NCBI GenBank assembly: GCA_024398965.1
Contig: JAKSIF010000001.1
Coordinates: 62,001 to 126,000, forward strand
DNA: 64,000 nt
Source of the DNA: Fibrobacter sp.
GTDB taxonomy: Bacteria; Fibrobacterota; Fibrobacteria; Fibrobacterales; Fibrobacteraceae
Reading direction: 5' to 3'
Positions 46,936-55,984 of this stretch are shown piece after piece (within the stretch, counting starts at the first letter, position 1; the number at the start of each line of letters is the position of its first letter). A program made the position numbers and the translations under genes. The notes under the pieces were generated by a model, which worked only from the letters and a program-made list of their open reading frames with translations, did not search any database and was not told where the DNA came from.

Positions 46936-47069
46936 TAAACCTGACTGAACTCCTTTTTTTAAAAATAACAAAAAGATTCTCTTTGCCACGTCCACACACA
47001 CCAAAGCATCCGAGGAATGGCTTTTTCACGGCTTTTTTGTTCTATTTTATGGACAAGGACTTGATTAAA

Positions 47070-47972
47070 ATGAAAGTTTTCTACCACCTACCAGGACTAT
47101 TCGAATTCTACGATTTGTACAAGGCGTTTCTGCCGCTATTCCGTGAACATCGGGAGTGGTTTTACGACTGGTGCGAAATTGGATCCATTTACGGCGCACC
47201 TGCCGACTGTATCTGGGGCGGAGGCCGCGTTGGCTTTGGCGACGAGCCTGCGGAGCGGGTGGCAAAACTTTTAAAGGAATATGGAATTTCTGCAAGGCTG
47301 ACTTTTAGCAATTCCCTGTTAAGGGAAGAACATCTTTCGGATGCACGGTGCAATGAACTTTGCAAAATGTTTGAAGGTGGCGCGATTTGCGACGGCGCGC
47401 AAAACGGAATCATCGTTCATTCCGACTTGCTGCTAAATTATTTAAAGTCAAAATATCCAGGGTTCTATTTCGTCTCGTCCACAACGAAAGTTCTGACCGA
47501 GTTCGCGCAACTTGTGGCAGAATTGGACCGCGATGAATTCCGCTATGTAGTTCCGGATTTCAGACTAAACAAGGAATTAGATAGGTTCGCCTCGCTCACC
47601 GGCGCGCAAAAACAGAAAGTGGAATTTCTCTGCAATGAATGTTGCTGGTTCGGCTGCCAAGACCGCAAAATTTGTTACGAGAACGTGAGCCGCAAAAACT
47701 TGGGCGAAGATTGCAAGGATCACATCTGCAAATCGCCAGGCGCAAAGAAAGGCTACCGCTTTTCCGACGCCATGAAAAACCCAGGTTTCATCGGGATTGA
47801 TGACATCCAGAACATTTACGCGCCTGCAGGTTTTTCCCAGTTCAAAATTGAAGGACGCAGCCTAGGCAGCGCCCTCATCCTGGAATTTCTACTTTACTAC
47901 ATGACCAAGCCGGAATACCAGCTGAACGTCCGCGAGGAAATCTATCTGGACAGCACGCTGGACTTGTTCTAG
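47070..47972 (+). CDS. Conserved protein with Cys cluster, U32-peptidase-like
   Basis: A 300-residue cytosolic protein of a conserved family I associate with gut bacteria and loosely with the peptidase U32 fold. The N-terminal half reads like a TIM-barrel (FYHLPGLFEFYDLY; IGSIYGAPADCIWGGGRVGF; VSSTTKVLTE). A dense Cys cluster lies at about 188-225: CNECCWFGC, then C...C..HIC, seven Cys in about 37 residues, suggesting a metal or Fe-S site. It ends IYLDSTLDLF. I choose the ATG at 47070 with AAGGA ten bases upstream. Function is not established; the family link is from memory. Confidence 0.6.
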   Translation: MKVFYHLPGLFEFYDLYKAFLPLFREHREWFYDWCEIGSIYGAPADCIWGGGRVGFGDEPAERVAKLLKEYGISARLTFSNSLLREEHLSDARCNELCKMFEGGAICDGAQNGIIVHSDLLLNYLKSKYPGFYFVSSTTKVLTEFAQLVAELDRDEFRYVVPDFRLNKELDRFASLTGAQKQKVEFLCNECCWFGCQDRKICYENVSRKNLGEDCKDHICKSPGAKKGYRFSDAMKNPGFIGIDDIQNIYAPAGFSQFKIEGRSLGSALILEFLLYYMTKPEYQLNVREEIYLDSTLDLF

Positions 47973-48016
47973 CATAGCAGCAAAAATTTCACTTCGAGTC
48001 ATTATACTATACACTT

Positions 48017-48022
48017 TATAAT
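48017..48022 (+). promoter_or_regulatory. Candidate -10 box for the TIGR02147 gene
   Basis: A consensus TATAAT lies 77 bases before the chosen start codon in a 126-bp intergenic region. A -35 match (TTCGAG, 18 bp upstream) is poor. Confidence 0.45.
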
Positions 48023-48098
48023 ACAAGTCGGTAAAAAAACAGAATTTTCGCACGGCAAAGTTCTCCACGATTATTACGTGGAAGTTTATATTTTGGTT

Positions 48099-48950
48099 GT
48101 GATAAAATCTGTATTTGAATACGAAGACTACCGCCTCTTCATGAGCGATTATTACCAGTGGAAGAAAAAGACTTCCGCTTTTTCCTGGCGAGAATTTGCA
48201 AAAATTTGCAGTTTTTCATCACCAAATTATCTGAAAGTTGTTTGCGATGGCAAAAGTGGACTGTCCAATCCGGGCGCAAAACGCGTTGCAACGGCTATGG
48301 GACTTGTTGGCGCTGAATATGATTACTTTCTACAGCTGGTCAGATTTGCCCAAGCCAAGAAAGATGCAGAAAAAGAAGACGCCTACGCCGAGATGATCAA
48401 CATTGTAAGTTCCCACAAGGTCCGAGTACTGGAAGGCGAGTCTATTTCGTTTTATGAATCCTGGAAATATCCCGTACTCCGGGAATTAGCGCCCATGATG
48501 CCCGGTGCAAAACCTTCGGATTTGTCAAAGGCATGCGGCGGAGCATTCTCTGCAGAAGAAGTCCGCAATGCACTAGCATTTCTAACTCGCGCCAAATTTC
48601 TTAGAAGAACTGCAAGCGATGTCTATGAGTTAGAGGACCGTTCACTTCAGGCATCTGTGGCGGCCATACCTACGCAGGTTCGCGCCATGCACAAGGAAAT
48701 GGCAAACTTTGCAGGTGAAGCCATCGAAAAATATTCCATAGACGAAAGAAATTTTTCTGGCGTCACCATCGGAATTGACGAAGAAGACTACGCCAAGATC
48801 GTAGAGGAACTTGACGTCTGCCGAAAGAGAATCATTTCCATAGCGACAGCTAAGAAAGGCGGCAATCGCGTTTACAGATTAAATCTGCAACTATTTCCGC
48901 TAACTGAAAAAATCCAATTAGACGAACCTGATACAGCAAGTAAGGAATGA
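48099..48950 (+). CDS. TIGR02147 family protein (Fibrobacter second paralogous family)
   Basis: Member of a large paralogous family described from Fibrobacter succinogenes. The N terminus (SVFEYEDYRLFMSDYYQWKK) and the helix-turn-helix-like part at about 35-75 (SFSSPNYLKVVCDGKSGLSN) match the family. The remaining 200 residues are helical. I start at the GTG at 48099 because relatives begin just before the FEY-DYR motif. The next gene, a lipoprotein, starts 4 bp after its stop, a pairing common in this genus. It may regulate the adjacent surface protein; that is inference. Confidence 0.82.
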   Translation: MIKSVFEYEDYRLFMSDYYQWKKKTSAFSWREFAKICSFSSPNYLKVVCDGKSGLSNPGAKRVATAMGLVGAEYDYFLQLVRFAQAKKDAEKEDAYAEMINIVSSHKVRVLEGESISFYESWKYPVLRELAPMMPGAKPSDLSKACGGAFSAEEVRNALAFLTRAKFLRRTASDVYELEDRSLQASVAAIPTQVRAMHKEMANFAGEAIEKYSIDERNFSGVTIGIDEEDYAKIVEELDVCRKRIISIATAKKGGNRVYRLNLQLFPLTEKIQLDEPDTASKE

Positions 48951-48954
48951 AAAA

Positions 48955-50271
48955 ATGAAATTCAATAAAGTTGTTTTATTCTGTTCACTGATTTTATTCT
49001 TGTTTGCATGTTCCGAATCAGACAAGGTTGCTGGCGGTTCTATTGAAGATCAGAATGCTTATACAGATAATGAGGAAAACATTCCGTCCAGTCCTGCGAT
49101 AACGGATAGGGATACTCTTACCCCTACTGAAAACAAGTCATCAAGTTCAGCGGCATCCATTATTGTACCTGCAGATTACAGGATTTCTTACGTAGCTCGC
49201 ATCATAAAATTTACATCGGAGTCCTCCGATAAAATTGACTATGGTTACGCATCTATTTCAACTTACGAGGCTGAGAATGGAGCTTCTGGCGGCTGTTCTT
49301 CGGACAATCAAATCTTTGAAGGCGCCACAAAGATCATGGGAGACACAATTGCCACCGTATTCCGTGGTAAAAACTTGAAAGACCATTTAGCCTCGTTTAC
49401 GGAGCTGGTACAGGGCGGCTGTGTTGCTGCGGGAGGAACAATTCTTGTGGACACGCTGATTGTTGAGGGAACCGACTTCGAATACGCCTGCCTCGTGACA
49501 ACGAATTTCACAGAAATCAATGGAAAATCATTGAAGTATCTTGGCGATGTCCTAAGTCAAAGTTGCTACGACATGAATGCTTCTTACGGGCATTACGAAA
49601 CGCTTAGCAGTTCCAGTGAGTCTAACGGAGTTAACTCCCTTGAAGAGATTGACGCTCCCGAAACTTGTGAAAACTGCGGTACAACCAACAACCAGAAAAC
49701 ATCCATTGACAGCACTCGTACTCTTGAAAACTACGTTCTACAATATGTTCCGAATGCAGAACAACTTTCCTTTGACGATCGCGTAGTTGCCTACAACGGA
49801 ACGGCCTCAATGGCTTGCATGGATTACGCCTACGCAAAAACAGGAATCTCTCCCACGGACATGGTGCTAAAAGCGCCTCTGTTCCAGATAAATCAAGATG
49901 ACATTTCCGTCTGTTTTCCGATGACCGCCAAAATCATGAAGGAACATCCCGCAAAAAATAAGGAAAGTTGCCGGTACTATATGACCATGGTTGATGATGG
50001 AGGCCAGCCAATGGGACATGTGTTGACCAGTATCTCTGAAGAAACCCTAGAATTTACCAGTGTAATTCCTGGAGGAGAATGCGTGCGCTATAACACCATT
50101 TTCCCGGTGTATTTCCTTGTTGAAGATTGTGACGGTAGCATAGGGGCTACCGAACCGGAGAGTATTCGCAAGCCCTTATCAAGTGAAATTTGGAAATGCG
50201 AAGAAGGCTGTTACAGTCCGAGCACAAATGCCATTTCATACGGAGAATGGTTTAAGTCTTCTCTGCTGTAA
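48955..50271 (+). CDS. Putative lipoprotein paired with TIGR02147 regulator
   Basis: A 438-residue lipoprotein (lipobox LFLFAC, Cys near residue 19) followed by a Ser/Asn/Asp-rich spacer to about residue 75. I do not recognise a domain. Cys pairs are spread through it (for example CENCG near 230, and CEEGC near the end), suggesting disulfides outside the cytoplasm. AAGGA stands eight bases before the ATG. It overlaps functionally with the TIGR02147 gene only by operon position. Confidence 0.7.
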   Translation: MKFNKVVLFCSLILFLFACSESDKVAGGSIEDQNAYTDNEENIPSSPAITDRDTLTPTENKSSSSAASIIVPADYRISYVARIIKFTSESSDKIDYGYASISTYEAENGASGGCSSDNQIFEGATKIMGDTIATVFRGKNLKDHLASFTELVQGGCVAAGGTILVDTLIVEGTDFEYACLVTTNFTEINGKSLKYLGDVLSQSCYDMNASYGHYETLSSSSESNGVNSLEEIDAPETCENCGTTNNQKTSIDSTRTLENYVLQYVPNAEQLSFDDRVVAYNGTASMACMDYAYAKTGISPTDMVLKAPLFQINQDDISVCFPMTAKIMKEHPAKNKESCRYYMTMVDDGGQPMGHVLTSISEETLEFTSVIPGGECVRYNTIFPVYFLVEDCDGSIGATEPESIRKPLSSEIWKCEEGCYSPSTNAISYGEWFKSSLL

Positions 50272-50289
50272 AAACTAAACGACAACATT

Positions 50290-52100
50290 ATGGTTGAAAC
50301 AAAAGGAGTGCTAGCGCAACTAGCACGTTACTCACGTATGCCCACTAGAAATTTTGAATTTCGTTGCATCGTCGGCATCATCGCGTGTTTCGCATTTTTG
50401 CAATACGGGCAAATCCGTGTGGAGAGCGTGATTCTTCACCAAGGAGAAAACGACGAAAAGACATCGCTGCCGATTTCCAGAAAAATGAATCGGGGTGAAA
50501 ATTTTCGCGTTAGCTTTGTCATCTCAAATCCGCTGAATCTTCGCTATGATCTGAACATCATCCCCGATGATTGCGCAGAATCGCTAACGGTCAACGGAGC
50601 GGACATTCCCCTGTCTAATTATTCTGGCAGATGCAACTACAGCAAGGGATTTGTGCTAGCAGATTCCGTTACCGCGCCCCATCGCCTTGGCCCTAGAACG
50701 ACTTATGAACTTTCCCTGAAAAATGGCGGAGGTTCCGGCGGAATCAATATTTTCCCCAGGGGAATCGGCTTTACGAACGCCTTAGAAATCGTGATTGCAA
50801 TCCTTGTGGGATTGACGTTTGCATCCTTATGCAAACGCCGCAAGTGGCATTCATTTTTACAGTTTTGCATCGTGTTCGGAGTGTTCCTGCGATTTGCCAT
50901 GTTCAGCGCTCTGCCCTACACTCAATTTGCAAATGATGTGGAAGGTCATTTGGCGTACATTCAGTATATTGCGGATAACCTTGCGATTCCTGCGGCGGAT
51001 GAATGTTGGACTTGTTACCACCCACCTATTTATTACACGGTGGCAGTTCCGTCACTTGTTGCAAGTAACTTGCTAGGATTTGCATCAAGTGCTGGCGTTC
51101 AGCTATTTAGTTTGGCGCTTTCAATTCTCGTATTGATTTGTGGTCTTGCCCTATTAAAGAATCTTGTGGATGGTAAATGCTTGACGGTTGCCGCAACCCT
51201 TTGGACGGTGTGGCCAACCTTACTTTTAGTCGCTCCAAGAATCGGGAATGACCAGATGTTTTATGCGCTGCATGTTCTTTGTCTGCTTTCGGGCTTCAAT
51301 TACATTAAGCGTGGGAAGGGTTCATTTCTTTTTTTGCCGTAGTTTGCGCGGCTCTTGCAATCTGGACGAAATCAACAGGCTTTATCTCTTTGGCACTTGT
51401 AATACTGATGGCTGTTGCTGGCTATTTCAAAAATCGTTCGCCAGAAAAAATCACACCAGCCAAACCAGAAATCACAAGCTGGATTTTATTACTTCTAATC
51501 TTTGTTGGATTGACCTTCGAAAAAATAATGGGCGAAGGAGACCTAGTTTCTAACGCAAATAGTTTGCATTCTGGTTTAAAAGTAGGAAACGACGCCGGAA
51601 ATTTTCTTTATTTTGATTTGAAGTCTTTCCTGACGGAACCTTATACCAGCGCATGGGCCGACGGTCTGGGACGAGAATATTTTCTCAATTACGCCTTAAA
51701 ATCGTCCTTGTTTGGAGAATTCAAACTTGTTGAAACCGCATTCGGCAAAACTTTGGCGTCCTTGATTAGCGCGTCTTTCCTGGGCTTGCTCGTATTTGCG
51801 ATTCGCGGATGGTGGAAAACGAAACTGGATGTTTACCATTGGATTCTTTTTATTCAAGGAGTTCTGTTCTTTGCTGCATTGGGCTACCTGCGTTACAAAT
51901 ATCCCTATGCCTGCAGCAACGATTTCCGCTACATCATGCCAGTGTTGTTGAGCTTTATTCCCTACGTGGCCTTGGGCGTATACCAAAAAGATTTTCCCCT
52001 CAAGTGGAAAATTCTAGGTATCACTACAGTACTTGTTTTTGTGGTATGTTCCGTGCTACTGATGGGCTGCGTGTTCGTCTCAATCTTTGGTACCGTCTAA
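50290..52100 (+). pseudogene. GT39-like membrane glycosyltransferase, frameshifted
   Basis: Two adjoining frames (50290-51342 and the frame ending at 52100) together encode one polytopic membrane protein of about 603 residues. It resembles the GT39/ArnT-like glycosyltransferases that use polyprenyl-phosphate sugars: a first helix near 28-42, a periplasmic loop, then the motif FANDVEGHLAYIQYIADN ... CYHPPIYYTVAVP with the Asp-His and HPP signature. The frame breaks in a run of seven T (51329-51335). With eight T the reading continues SFLFFAVVCAALAIWTKSTG without interruption. The rest of the gene is clean, so the lesion is recent, a phase-variable state, or a sequencing error. Confidence 0.75.
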
Positions 52101-52282
52101 ACCTCATACTTTGTTCGCACGTCTGCTGCCGACAGCCAGCCGGATTCCTTTGCAGATTGCTCTCCCTCTTCCAGCGATTTTTGCAACTTATGCTCGGCGG
52201 CCAACACAGGAGACTCCTCAGAAACATTCTGAAGGTCCTCGTTATAATTTCGCAAATCAGATACAGGCAGAATACACAGCAT
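52097..52282 (-). pseudogene. Phd/YefM-type antitoxin remnant with internal deletion
   Basis: A 61-codon frame preceded by AAGAAGG six bases before ATG. The N-terminal part (LPVSDLRNYNEDLQNVSEES) is a clear Phd/YefM antitoxin beta-alpha start. The C-terminal part (EEGEQSAKESGWLSAADVR) matches the usual toxin-binding tail. The roughly 20-25 central residues that normally read PVFLTKNGRG-like and contain the DNA-binding/dimer core are missing. No toxin gene is adjacent. It overlaps the end of the convergent glycosyltransferase by 4 bp. Confidence 0.62.
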
Positions 52283-52369
52283 ACAAAACCTTCTTACCAC
52301 AATATGCAAAATTTTTAAGTAAATACAAACAAATATCGAAAATATCATTCGTTTCGCAAAACGCTTTTT

Positions 52370-52375
52370 TATATT
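52370..52375 (+). promoter_or_regulatory. -10 box for the structured RNA
   Basis: TATATT at 52370-52375 would place a start site near 52382, directly before the first hairpin of the RNA candidate. TTCGTT about 16 bp upstream is a weak -35. Confidence 0.45.
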
Positions 52376-52384
52376 TAGTATGAC

Positions 52385-52594
52385 ATAGTTCGGCCTTGCG
52401 AAAGCGAGGCTGAACGACCGGTTTTATAGAGTTTTTGCTCTTATTCTCTGTCCTGAAACTACCACTTTCTAATGCACTTGAGAATAAGGCGAATGCTCAC
52501 GTCCCATTTGGGGCGTGGGCCGTTCGTGCTTATTTTGTGCAAGGGTGTGGTAGCCCTCAGGACAGATAAGTGCATTCGGTTCCACGCCTTTTTT
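52385..52594 (+). ncRNA. Unrecognised structured RNA leader of the R-M gene
   Basis: About 210 bases that code for nothing convincing but fold densely. (1) A 12-bp hairpin with GAAA tetraloop at 52388-52415. (2) A long P1: TCTGTCCTGA (52447-52456) with TCAGGACAGA (52557-52566), continued by CTACCAC (52459-52465) with GTGGTAG (52547-52553). (3) Inside, AATAAGGCGAA (52483-52493) with TTCGTGCTTATT (52523-52534), capped by CACGTCCC/GGGGCGTG (52498-52517, loop ATTT). (4) AATGCACTT (52471-52479) in the P1 interior is complementary over 9 bp to AAGTGCATT (52568-52576) just outside P1, a pseudoknot. (5) CCACGCC plus T6 (52582-52594) can pair with GGTGTGG (52544-52550), forming a terminator that would break P1. 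I know no Rfam class that fits. Confidence 0.6.
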
Positions 52595-52665
52595 GTTTGG
52601 CAAAGCCGAAGTCCTTTTTGAATTTGAGTGGAAATGAAAACACTTTTATTTGGATGGGTAACACA

Positions 52666-55131
52666 ATGGCAAAGCAAGAAATCAATACGGATTTTTGGGT
52701 ACGCGACCTATTAAAAGAAGCAACAATAAACCTTGACGCTCAGGGCAGCTCTATTAAAGAACTCGATGATGCTTTAAAAACAGCTTCAAAAAAAGGCAAC
52801 GGCAAAAAAGGATATCCTGAATACGTTGGTGTTGTCAAAGATTTTTTAATTGTCATTGAAGATAAAGCCTCTTTACATGATCACGAATTAAGGGATGACG
52901 ACAACCTATATTCAATGGAACCAAAGAACGTTCAAAAATACGCCATGAACGGAGCGTTCTTTTATGGAAGACACTTGATTCAAAATACAACCTACAAAAA
53001 GGTCTTTGCAATCGGCGTCTCTGGTTCAGAAAAGAAACACCGAATCACTCCCATTTTTCTAGATGATCGATGCAATGTTTTCTATTTGGACGATGTCGAG
53101 TCCTTTATTTCCTTTAACGAAGAAAATATCGATGAGTATTACCATCGCGATGTTCTTAAGGAAAAAACGGACAGCGAAAAAGAACTTAAAGACATTCTAG
53201 ATGATGCGAAGGAACTTCATGAACACCTCCGTAATTACGGAAATATGAAAGACGAAGAAAAGCCTTTGATTGTTTCTGGAATTCTCCTTGCCTTACGCGA
53301 ACGTGATAAGAAAAACTTCAGCATAGATTCACTAAACGGTGATACATCCAAAACGGATGGACAAAAAATCTACGAAGCCATTAAAGACAGTTTCAACAGA
53401 GCAAACCTATCTCCAGTCACCAAGATTGATAAAATTCTTTCGCAATTCAGTATTATCAAAGATAGTACCAAGCTGAATGAAGTCAACAAGAATCTTGGAG
53501 AAACCCCTCTAAAGTTCTTTGCAAAATTTCTCGACGAAAAGTTGTATAGATCCATAAAATACAGCAAGACATCAGAAGATTTTCTTGGACGATTTTATGG
53601 CGAATTTATGCATTATTCTGGAGGAAGCGGTCAAACCCTTGGTATCGTTTTGACTCCTAGTCACATAACTGAATTATTTTGCGATTTACTTGATGTTAAA
53701 AACAGCGACAGAGTTTTTGATTCTTGCTGTGGAACAGCTGGTTTCCTGGTCGCGGCTCTTCACCGCATGTTATCTCAAACTAGCAAAGAAAGCGAAAAGA
53801 ACGAAATTCGAAAGAACCAATTGTACGGCATAGAAATTCGTTCTGACATGTTCACTATCGCGACAACAAACATGATTCTTCGTGGAGATGGAAAAAGCAA
53901 CCTTCAATGTGAAGATTTTCTTTTGCAAAATCCTAAAGAATTACAGAAGAACATCCGCGCAACCGTTGCAATGATGAATCCTCCTTATAGCCAAGGATCT
54001 AAGCAAGCACCCGACTTGTATGAAATAGCTTTCACCGAGCATCTTTTAGATTCTCTTGTAGAAGGAGCTCGTTGCGCCGTAATTGTCCCTCAAAGTTCTA
54101 TGACAGGAAAAAGTAAGGAAGAACTTGCCATAAAACAAAGTATTTTGATGAAGCATACCTTAGAAGGCGTAATCATGCTACAAAAGGACACCTTTTATGG
54201 AGTCGGCGTGATTCCTTGCATAGCAATCTTTACTGCCGGAGAAAAGCATCCAAGTGACAAACTTTGCAAATTCATCAACTTTGAAGATGACGGCTACAAA
54301 GTCTCGCCACACGTTGGTCTTCTAGAAACAGATTGTGCCAAAGACAAAAAACAGCATTTACTAGATGTTTGGTTCAATCGTATTGATGCGGAAAATAAAT
54401 TCTGTGTAAAATCAACAATAAAAGCCGAAGATGAATGGCTCCACAGTTTCTACTACTTCAATGAAGAAATCCCTTCAGAAACGGACTTTGAAAAAATCGT
54501 CAATGATTACCTGTCATTTGAATTTTCAATGATCATGCAAGGGAGAAAATACTTGTTTGAAAAAACAGAAAATACGCAATTACACGATCTTTGCTATAAA
54601 AACACACCCAAAATCAAAGAAAAAGAATGGCGAGATTTTTGGCTTTCCGAGAAAAATGACATTTTCGATCTCAAAGCGACATCAAGTGGTATAGATGGAA
54701 ATAAGTTGATTCCAGGAGTCGGTCCCATTCCCTACATATCTCGTTGCGATAGCAATAACGGAATAAAGGCTTTCATTTCACCTCATCAAAAAGAGAAGTA
54801 TCAAATGGATTTAGGGAACTGCATCAGTATCGGACTGGATACGCAGACCGTATTTTACCAACCCTATAACTTCTTTACCGGTCAAAATATTCAGATTTTA
54901 AGAAACAACCGTCTAAACAAATACAACGCTTTATTTCTAATTCAAGCCATACTTTATCAAATGGGGAAATTTAATTGGGGAGGAAATGGAGCTACATTAG
55001 GACGTTTGAAGCGAACAAAAATTTTGCTCCCAATCGATTCCAAAGGCAATCCCGATTACGAATACATGGAACAATACATCAAGAACCTTATGCTAAGAAA
55101 ATACCAGGACTACCTTTCCTTCAAGGAATAA
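52666..55131 (+). CDS. Single-chain restriction-modification enzyme (type IIG-like, R-M-S)
   Basis: An 821-residue fusion. N-terminal nuclease: a PD-(D/E)XK-type segment at about 51-70 (YPEYVG ... FLIVIEDKAS, with Glu-x-Lys). Helical HsdM-like N-terminal region follows, then the N6-adenine methyltransferase: motif I FDSCCGTAG near 352 and motif IV NPPY at 438-441. A single type I HsdS-like target-recognition domain spans about 640-815 (YISRCDSNNGIKAF ... LGRLKRTKILLPID). All three activities in one chain fit type IIG/BcgI-like systems; no separate HsdR or HsdS gene is adjacent. I start at the ATG at 52666, with GGATGG upstream. Codon use is AT-rich compared with the first 45 kb. Confidence 0.83.
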   Translation: MAKQEINTDFWVRDLLKEATINLDAQGSSIKELDDALKTASKKGNGKKGYPEYVGVVKDFLIVIEDKASLHDHELRDDDNLYSMEPKNVQKYAMNGAFFYGRHLIQNTTYKKVFAIGVSGSEKKHRITPIFLDDRCNVFYLDDVESFISFNEENIDEYYHRDVLKEKTDSEKELKDILDDAKELHEHLRNYGNMKDEEKPLIVSGILLALRERDKKNFSIDSLNGDTSKTDGQKIYEAIKDSFNRANLSPVTKIDKILSQFSIIKDSTKLNEVNKNLGETPLKFFAKFLDEKLYRSIKYSKTSEDFLGRFYGEFMHYSGGSGQTLGIVLTPSHITELFCDLLDVKNSDRVFDSCCGTAGFLVAALHRMLSQTSKESEKNEIRKNQLYGIEIRSDMFTIATTNMILRGDGKSNLQCEDFLLQNPKELQKNIRATVAMMNPPYSQGSKQAPDLYEIAFTEHLLDSLVEGARCAVIVPQSSMTGKSKEELAIKQSILMKHTLEGVIMLQKDTFYGVGVIPCIAIFTAGEKHPSDKLCKFINFEDDGYKVSPHVGLLETDCAKDKKQHLLDVWFNRIDAENKFCVKSTIKAEDEWLHSFYYFNEEIPSETDFEKIVNDYLSFEFSMIMQGRKYLFEKTENTQLHDLCYKNTPKIKEKEWRDFWLSEKNDIFDLKATSSGIDGNKLIPGVGPIPYISRCDSNNGIKAFISPHQKEKYQMDLGNCISIGLDTQTVFYQPYNFFTGQNIQILRNNRLNKYNALFLIQAILYQMGKFNWGGNGATLGRLKRTKILLPIDSKGNPDYEYMEQYIKNLMLRKYQDYLSFKE

Positions 55132-55154
55132 TTTTTTGAGGCAAAAACACCCAT

Positions 55155-55187
55155 CCCCTACGCCCTACACCGGCATCGGGGATTTTT
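55155..55187 (+). terminator. Intrinsic terminator after the R-M gene
   Basis: CCCCTACGCC and GGCATCGGGG pair with two mismatches and are followed by T5. The 3' half (ACCGGCATCGGGGATTTTT) is repeated almost identically at 57668-57687. Confidence 0.65.
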
Positions 55188-55222
55188 CATTTTCAAGCGC
55201 ATTCACATCCAAAGCCCACAAA

Positions 55223-55984
55223 TCATGCATTTTGTGGATTGTCAGAAAAAATCTTTCGCAGCATATCCAAGGCTTCTTCCTTGGTCATGCCGTCACCTAA
55301 AATTTGAGAATCAACGACTTCTTCTTTCATGGAATCCAAGAAAGTCTCTACATCATGCTGGATTTTTTCAGGCAAGGTAATTCTCAAATCCGCCGATAAC
55401 AAAGGAAGAAGCCTAAACACATCGTTCTTATGCTTCCTGTAGTCATCTGTATTGACGTGTCCACCTTTTTCTTTTGATTCTTTCAAGTTCATCCTTGCCT
55501 TCATTTTATACAGAATCAAATACTCCGGCTTAAGAACTCTAATGCCATTCAAAACATCACAGCCTTCACTTAAAAGATTGTAATAGCTTTCGTCAAGAAT
55601 AATCGCAGACAAACTGGATACATCTTCTGCTATTGTGACTCGCCTAACATCCCCAGGAATAACTAAAGGATCAGTGCTTTTTGAGAGCAATTCTATCATT
55701 GAAGGATATCCGACTTGAGGATCGGTAAATCGATAGAAGCACGTTTTCGCTCTTTTTTGCTCACCACATGTATATTGGCCTTCTTTAATAAAATCCCAAA
55801 AAGTTTTTCCAAATTCAACATACCTTTGGGCATCAACAACCAACACCATATCGACATCTTTCGTTGAGCGAAACTTCAATCCGGCGTCTTCCATCAGGAT
55901 AGAGCAAGCGGTCCCGCCGATGACGACATATTCGTCATTAAATTTTTCGAATTTTTCACGAAACTTTTCAAGGCCATTTACCAT
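55223..55984 (-). CDS. AbiEii-like nucleotidyltransferase, toxin of a TA pair
   Basis: A 253-residue nucleotidyltransferase-fold protein. The GGTA motif (VVIGGTACSIL) is near residue 22 and the metal-binding Asp pair is in TKDVDMVL near 43-46; these are the hallmarks of AbiEii/AbiGii-type toxins, which modify RNA or tRNA in abortive infection. It overlaps the preceding HTH gene by 7 bp (ATGGTAA), as type IV AbiE pairs do. Target and toxicity are inferred from family and arrangement. Confidence 0.72.
   Translation of the reverse strand: MVNGLEKFREKFEKFNDEYVVIGGTACSILMEDAGLKFRSTKDVDMVLVVDAQRYVEFGKTFWDFIKEGQYTCGEQKRAKTCFYRFTDPQVGYPSMIELLSKSTDPLVIPGDVRRVTIAEDVSSLSAIILDESYYNLLSEGCDVLNGIRVLKPEYLILYKMKARMNLKESKEKGGHVNTDDYRKHKNDVFRLLPLLSADLRITLPEKIQHDVETFLDSMKEEVVDSQILGDGMTKEEALDMLRKIFSDNPQNA

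Noticed and set aside
52385-52594. Retron msr/msd or tracrRNA
   Set aside because: No reverse transcriptase or Cas gene is in the window, and the fold is not that of a known retron RNA.
52570-52665. Extended start of the R-M gene at 52570
   Set aside because: The extension lies within the structured RNA terminator and has no ribosome site; MAKQEI at 52666 is a better start.
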